The notes under the pieces: generated by a model
What the model was told of the DNA's origin: nothing
Databases searched by the model: none
What the model saw: only the letters and a program-made list of their open reading frames with translations
In this document: positions 58,109 through 64,000 of the stretch, piece after piece
How the letters are laid out: each line of letters begins with the position of its first letter
Position numbering within the stretch: the stretch's first letter is position 1
Assembly (NCBI GenBank): GCA_003254905.1
Contig: QANU01101648.1
Span: 383,217-447,216, forward strand
DNA length: 64,000 nucleotides
Origin: Nissolia schottii
Lineage: Eukaryota; Streptophyta; Magnoliopsida; Fabales; Fabaceae
Reading direction: 5' to 3'
Program-made: the position numbers and the translations under genes

Positions 58109-60771
58109 ATGTCCCTAGAAGAGTCCCTAAGATCGCTATCCCTGGATTACCTGAACCTCCTCATCAACGGGCAGGCCTTCAGTGACGTCACCTTCAGCGT
58201 GGAGGGGCGCCTCGTCCACGCGCACCGCTGCATCCTGGCGGCCCGCAGCCTCTTCTTCAGGAAGTTCTTCTGCGGGCCCGACCCCCCTCCTCCTTCGGGG
58301 CTGGACCCGCCGGGCTCCAGGGGGGTCAGCAGCCCGAGGGGCCCGTCCGGCGTGATACCGGTGAACTCGGTGGGCTACGAGGTGTTCCTGCTGATGCTGC
58401 AGTTCCTGTACAGCGGCCAGGTCTCAATCGTGCCGCAGAAGCACGAGCCCAGGCCCAATTGCGGCGAGAGGGCCTGCTGGCACACGCATTGCTCCTCCGC
58501 CGTCGATCTCGCCCTCGACACCCTCGCCGCCTCTAGATACTTCGGCGTCGAACAGCTCGCATTGTTGACTCAGGTACTTGTCTCTCTCGTGTGATTGATT
58601 AGTGTGACCACTCGTATGTTTGTTTGTATGGTCTTTGGGAATTTGGACAATTACTGCTCTGATTTTTTATTTCTGGGATTTTAATTTCGGAGCCATAGGG
58701 TATTTCTAGTGTGCTTCTAAATCTGTGCGTTTTTCTTTAATCAATCCCCATGGCAGGACTTTGTGGGAAGCTGTTTGGTTCTATTCTATGATCTCATGAG
58801 AGAGGCTCTACTCTAGTCTGCTCTATGCCTTGTCAGGGAGGGACTATGAATAGCGTACTCTCTCTCTCTCGTCACTATTAATCCTGCTCTTTTCCTCTTC
58901 CCCTTGTTCCTTCAATTCTAGCTCGCTCTTAATTCTTTTCGATTTCCTTTTTTTCCTTTGGCTAAATTAATTATTAAATCTACATCCGCTTGTGTTAATG
59001 CTTTTGGAAGTCCTTGATTTCATGTACCGTGAAGACTAGCTAGCTATAGAGAGAGACTGCGCTTGTCTAATTTTCTCGATTTGGCGTTCCTCTATCCATC
59101 ATGATACACACTAGCGATGTTTCTAAATTTAGATCCTAACATACTAGTCTTGTCTTCCAGACATTCACTTTCCCCATTTGGGTTTTGGGATCGAAAAAGA
59201 GAACAAACAAACCCACCCACAGCAAATTAAAAAAAGGAACTACTTGTCATCTTATCCCTTTCTTCTCAGTCTCAGCATAAACATCCCATCCATTTTGTAT
59301 GTATCCACTTAATTCCCTTTTTTTTTCCAAACATTGCAAGTGCCGCTCTCGCCGAAATTCTTCCCCAATCATGCGAATTAGTGCTTCTCTCTTTCTCATC
59401 CATTTCCGTGCTCAATTCTATTTTCTCTTAAAAATTGCCACAGCATCTGAGGAGTGAAAATCCTTTCAATCACACATTTAGAGATATTGTTACGTCATTT
59501 TGACCAAAAACATATAAGTTCTTGATGCGTGTAATATTTTGCTTATTTTTCATTGAAAAATGCTACTTGCGCTGCTACGTTGAATATGGAATAGTGCGTC
59601 ATGTATATATTCTTAGATAAGATATTAATAGAGTTGGAGAGATGTCTGTCTCGTATACAATAAGCGCAAATAACATTCTACATTCGCAAATAACATTCTA
59701 CATTTTTCATAACTATTTTATATATATTTTTGGTCAACACAGAAACAACTGGCTAGCATGGTGGAGAAAGCCTCAATTGAAGATGTGATGAAAGTGCTGC
59801 TAGCTTCAAGGAAGCAAGACATGCACCAGCTCTGGACCACATGCTCCCACCTGGTGGCGAAGTCCGGCCTCCCGCCGGAAGTCCTCGCCAAGCACCTCCC
59901 GATCGAGATCGTGGCCAAGATCGAAGAGCTCCGCCTCAAATCCTCCATCGCGCGCCGCACCCTCCTCCCTCACCACCACATCCACCACCACCACCCTCAC
60001 CCGCACCCGCACCAGCACCAGCACGACCTCTCCGCCGCAGCCGACCTGGAGGACCAGAAGATCCGGCGAATGAGAAGGGCCCTGGACTCCTCGGACGTGG
60101 AGCTAGTGAAGCTGATGGTGATGGGAGAGGGCCTGAACCTGGACGAGGCCCTCGCCCTTCACTACGCCGTTGAGAATTGCAGCCGGGAAGTGGTGAAAGC
60201 ATTGCTGGAACTGGGCGCGGCGGACGTCAACTACCCGGCCGGGCCGGCCGGGAAGACGCCGCTCCACATCGCTGCGGAGATGGTGTCGCCGGACATGGTG
60301 GCGGTCCTGCTGGACCACCACGCGGACCCCAACGTCCGGACGGTGGAGAACGTGACCCCGTTGGACACGCTCCGAACCCTAACATCGGATTTCCTGTTCA
60401 AAGGGGCAGTCCCGGGGCTGACCCACATTGAGCCCAACAAGCTAAGGCTGTGTTTGGAGCTGGTTCAGTCCGCCGCCCTCGTCCTGTCCCGCGAAGAAGG
60501 AAACAGCGCCAACGCCAATAACAGCACCAATGCTGGCACCTCAACCACCCACATTTACCCTCCCCCAATCAACGAAGACCATCACAGCAGTTCAAGTAGC
60601 GGCGGCAACAACATGGACTCCAGGTTGGTCTATCTTAACCTTGGTGCAACGGTCGGTCAAATGGGTTCCCGCTTGGATGATAGTAATGACGATCATAACC
60701 GTCATGGTGAGCAACCCACCACCACCACCATGTACCACCACCACCACCACCACTCTCATCACGACTTCTAG
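58109..60771 (+). CDS. BOP: BLADE-ON-PETIOLE / NOOT-type BTB-ankyrin transcriptional co-regulator
   Basis: Two exons, 58109-58573 and 59743-60771, join in phase 0 to encode 497 residues, the normal length for this NPR1-like clade. The BTB/POZ domain spans about residues 20-115 (SDVTF near its start). A C2HC zinc-finger-like motif follows at C118, C123, H125 and C128. An alpha-helical region (about 150-225) is read across the exon junction, then a His-rich linker (232-249). Ankyrin repeats lie at about 257-400, and a low-complexity tail carries the conserved VYLNLG block (451-456) and a terminal His cluster. BOP proteins act in the nucleus with TGA bZIP factors and can serve as CUL3 ubiquitin-ligase adaptors. 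They control leaf-base and organ-boundary identity, abscission and, in legumes (NOOT/COCHLEATA), nodule identity. The start has A at -3 and an upstream in-frame stop. No frameshift or stop is seen. Which paralogue it is cannot be decided here. Confidence 0.97.
58574..59742 (+). other. Intron 1 of BOP/NOOT
   Basis: Donor CAG|GTACTT and acceptor CAACACAG|AAA; 1169 bp, AT-rich, phase 0. Removing it joins ...ALLTQ to KQLASMVEKA, the expected continuous family sequence. A single intron at this place is characteristic of BOP genes. Confidence 0.95.
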
Positions 60772-61429
60772 CCTCCCCACAATTTTTATTGCTTTCTTTA
60801 TTATTAATTACAATTATATAATTTTAATTGTGGTTGCTCTTTTAATTGCAATGGAAATTGGGAAATTTAGAGGGGGGAGGGAGGCGGATGTTGCTGCTGC
60901 TGCTGCTGCTGCTATTGGAAGGGATGACTTTCTTGTTTTGTCAGTTGGAATAGACTAGTACTAATTAATTTCACCAAGTCATCACTGCAACCCTTCTGCC
61001 TCTTCTGATTTCTGCTGGGTTTTTCCTTTCTTTTATTTTTATTATTATTAATTCCTAAGGCATTTTCAATTTCGTAGGAGATTGGGATAACAGACAGACA
61101 TTGAGACAGGGAGAATCTGATCAATTTTTCATTTTTATATTTTTTTTTAAGNGTGCATGGAAGAGACGCAGGTCAATCTTTTCAAAACTTGCTCTTCACC
61201 TGTCAACTCCTCAATTTGTTGTATTTACTCATCCGTAGCTAGCTAATATCACGGCCTATTTATTGTCATACCACTTTTTCTCCAATTTCAATTATTGTCC
61301 TCCCCCCCCAGACACACACACACGCTTTCTCATAATCCCAACCAAAATCATATTATTCACATTTTATTAGCTTACCATTTTCGTCATGTGTTGCGGATAA
61401 TTTTCTTATTACTGAGATTTACTTGATTT
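60772..61429 (+). other. 3' flank / presumed 3' UTR of BOP
   Basis: AT-rich with a (GCT)n run at about 60893-60914. The polyadenylation site is not identifiable with confidence. One undetermined base (n) is at 61152. Open frames here are not supported. Confidence 0.5.
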
Positions 61430-61540
61430 CTGGTCTCATCTATTTCTTTATTTTATATGTATATTTATCAAAATTTAAATTCATAAGATGAATTTAAATT
61501 TTGATAAATATACATAATAAATAATGAAAGAGATAAGTTT
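61430..61540. repeat. Foldback inverted repeat, 28-bp perfect arms
   Basis: Arms 61457-61484 and 61488-61515 are perfectly complementary around a 3-base centre (aag). The left arm begins ATGTATATTTATCAAAATTT. Imperfect pairing extends about 20 bp further on each side. It looks like a snap-back MITE or hairpin about 690 bp past the BOP stop codon. Confidence 0.9.
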
Positions 61541-64000
61541 GATTAAAAAAAATTGGACTCCAGGTGTTTCTCCTTTTCTATATTTTGTGGTTTACATCTT
61601 TCAAAAGTTATGCTTGATTAGTCAAGTGATTATATATATATTCGCTGTCTCTGATCTTCTGTTCCCACCTAATATGTTGTGTTTTTTTCCCTTGTAACAT
61701 TATTAGGGAATTCATTGGCGCTATTTGTTTTGGGTTATATTATAATCTCAATAAAAATCATGTGGCTGTGGACAAATTGATTGGGTTGGTCTTGCATGAA
61801 TGCAACAACGAGTGTGACCACACATGTCAAGATAAAAAATTGGCACTATCGCCTTCCATGCAATCCTCTTCCTGTCCCCCTTGCCTTTTTTAGCCCTCTC
61901 CACACAGAAACAAAATATAATATAGCAGTTACTTACAGCTAAAACCCCTTATATAAATTACTAATAATTTCTTTAATTACTACATATTGTTCTGTCTAAA
62001 TTCATCGGATGTTGGTTAGGGAAGATTCTTCAAGATTACTCCACAAATTTCTGCATGTAAGTATTTGATGTATCCAGGGTTTAATTAACTGCATGTTACT
62101 TTATAAATCATTGTCCCAACCCAAACCTATTATTGAAAATGTGCCACCTCAAATATTTTTATCATTTCAAACTCTGCATAGTCACAAATAACCACATTGC
62201 TCCTCTAAAAATTCTCGCCGTATAAAAATTTCCCTGATCTAGAATATTAACACATTTATCCTTATAAAGTACTAAAATAGTGACATTAAACGGCATAAAT
62301 GAATGAGTTGTTTAACTATCTAAAATTTTTAAAAGAAATGGCATGATGATGATGATGATGATAAGGATAATAATAATAATAATATTTAAAGGAATGATGT
62401 TTATATAAATTTCTACCATGCATGACATAAATTACAAAATATAGTTCCGTTTATTTTATACATTATATGCTATCTAACATGTAAGTAATTTAATTATGAT
62501 GCTTTTATGGAGCTTATCTTATATGATTAAGTAAAATAGCTTGCTGAATATACTTTGATATGCTTGAGATATTTACTCATTCATCTCTCGAAGTAGTTCA
62601 CCAGCAATATTCCCATTTACCGGTGTATGCTTAGACCTCCACTTTTACTATTATACTGATCCAATAATATAAGTGTGCTACATCTGCATGTTCTTGATTG
62701 CCTCGGCCAAATTGGAAGAGTAAGATAGAATGTGTCTATTTAACTAATCTTTGCAACATAAATTGTGAGTACTCTACCATTTAAGAGATGGTGCAAAGAG
62801 AAAATGAACAATATTTAAGAAGTCAAAGTGCACTCGTGAGTGCCACAAATTTGGACTAATTCGTCTACGTCTCATCATAGTCCTCTCAACGAAAATCTTT
62901 CTACGCCTTAATTTCCAAAGATATTATTAACTAGCAATTGATAGCTGTAATTAGTTCGTGAGCCCTCCATTTGGTTCCATTCTATTCCTTCAGCCGTATC
63001 TGAAACCTCCACCTTCAATATAGTGTGTTTGGCCAAGCAAAGAAATTGGCCTTCAATATAGCGTGTTTGGAGAAGCAAAGAAATTGAGAGAAAAGAAAGG
63101 GGCAGGACAAAAAAAAGTGATTTTTTTTAATTTTTTATAAATATGTTTGGATGAAAAGAAGATGAAAAGGAAAAAATAATCAAAAGGCAATAATGTTAAA
63201 ATAATAATTTTATTCTTAAATTATTATAAAAAATTATTCTAATCACGAAGTAATATAGATAATATTGGAATTAGCATCACAATTTTTATTTTCTTCTATT
63301 TTTCATCCACTTGTGGCAGGAAAAAATTTTTGTTAGGTCCCGTGTTTTTTTTTTCACTGTTTATTTTGTCTTTCCACTCTCTATTTAGATTCAAACAAGG
63401 AATGTTAATTTCTTTCATTCGCATTTCTTTCCTCTAATGGCATGTTTACTTTACCTTTATTTTTGGACTTCATAAATTGGTTGCAATAAGATTTAAACTT
63501 AAAACTTTATGTATATTACTCAAATTTTTCACCCCTAAACAAATTCTGTCTTTTTGTGCTACCGAAGTATCCCAACTCTATTATCCAAAAAAGAGTAATC
63601 CTCCTAGCGTAGATAAACTAATTGGCGTCCTTTTTAGAAATTGAAAGGTATAAATGTATTTTTTTTTCATTCAAATTAAATTTTTTTTAAAAGAAATATT
63701 ACTTTCCAACTATTACCGAAAGCCAAAACAAATAAGCCTTGTTCTTGGGAGTTTCTTGTACATGAGAGGTGAAATTGAGTATGTATAAAATAATGGTTTA
63801 GTATTGCATATTTCTGCGTGTTCATCTCTATTTTGATATATACCCTGGAAATGTATATCCAGTGATATTTTCATGAAACGTACACTACTAGTTACTTTAA
63901 ATTTCTAGCTTATTAAATGCCTAGTGCGTAGAATATTTCTTGGGCCTGCCTGGCAGTTTAACTTATTTTGGATTTGAAAAGTAAGGAAGTGACTACTCGT
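61541..64000. other. AT-rich intergenic to window end
   Basis: No gene supported. (GAT)n lies near 62343-62362 and (AAT)n near 62367-62383. 63010-63430 starts with a direct duplication ('tcaatatag(t/c)gtgtttgg', 'agcaaagaaattg', twice). It has inverted 'gtttggat' and 'attcaaac' words at 63145 and 63390, suggesting a decayed MITE. Confidence 0.45.

Noticed and set aside
59806..60440. Several long open frames in other frames and on the opposite strand within BOP exon 2
   Set aside because: They are shadows caused by high GC at third codon positions; the BOP frame has clear homology.
61152..61152. Undetermined base n
   Set aside because: An assembly or sequencing ambiguity, not a biological feature.

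Overview
This is nuclear DNA from a flowering plant, almost certainly a eudicot. It is strongly AT-rich and intron-containing. It carries plant-type snRNA promoters, many degraded LTR retrotransposons, a tRNA-derived SINE family, Mutator-like elements and an rDNA fragment. The only complete protein-coding gene recognised is a BLADE-ON-PETIOLE/NOOT gene (NPR1-like BTB-ankyrin co-regulator) at 58109-60771 on the + strand. It has two exons and encodes 497 residues. A legume is plausible, but the sequence does not prove it.

Layout. 1-1.1 kb: AT-rich repeat debris. 1.15-4.04 kb: a 5' fragment of a U1 snRNA gene with its promoter, followed directly by a rearranged Ty1/copia remnant. 4.7 kb: SINE copy 1. 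9.06-9.28 kb: U3 snoRNA gene (- strand) with a Pol III-type plant promoter. 10.7-11.2 kb: complete U1 snRNA gene (+ strand) with a Pol II-type promoter. Its upstream region and first 66 nt are a diverged duplicate of the truncated copy at 1.15-1.54 kb. 12.47-13.88 kb: a Mutator-like transposon with long terminal inverted repeats and a 9-bp target duplication, which has captured the first part of a JAZ (TIFY) jasmonate-repressor gene. 14.06-15.47 kb: Ty3/gypsy integrase remnant. 19.3-20.6 kb: a 29-30-bp minisatellite abutting a copia reverse-transcriptase remnant. 24.0-24.45 kb: a 21-bp minisatellite and SINE copy 2. 29.8-30.0 kb: SINE copy 3. 30-57 kb: a long AT-rich, gene-poor stretch with MITEs, an ITS1-18S rDNA fragment (47.1-47.5 kb) and a small LTR element (54.2-55.4 kb). 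57.6-60.8 kb: the BOP/NOOT gene. 60.8-64 kb: its 3' flank, with a 28-bp-arm palindrome and no further gene.

The recognised genes do not form a pathway. U1 acts in 5' splice-site recognition, U3 in pre-18S rRNA processing, and BOP/NOOT in organ boundary and leaf-base identity. The most unusual items are the JAZ-capturing transposon, the split U1 duplication, the scrambled rDNA insert and the two small upstream ORFs in the presumed BOP leader. One undetermined base (n) lies at 61152. Family names rest on recognised motifs and secondary signals; no database search was run.
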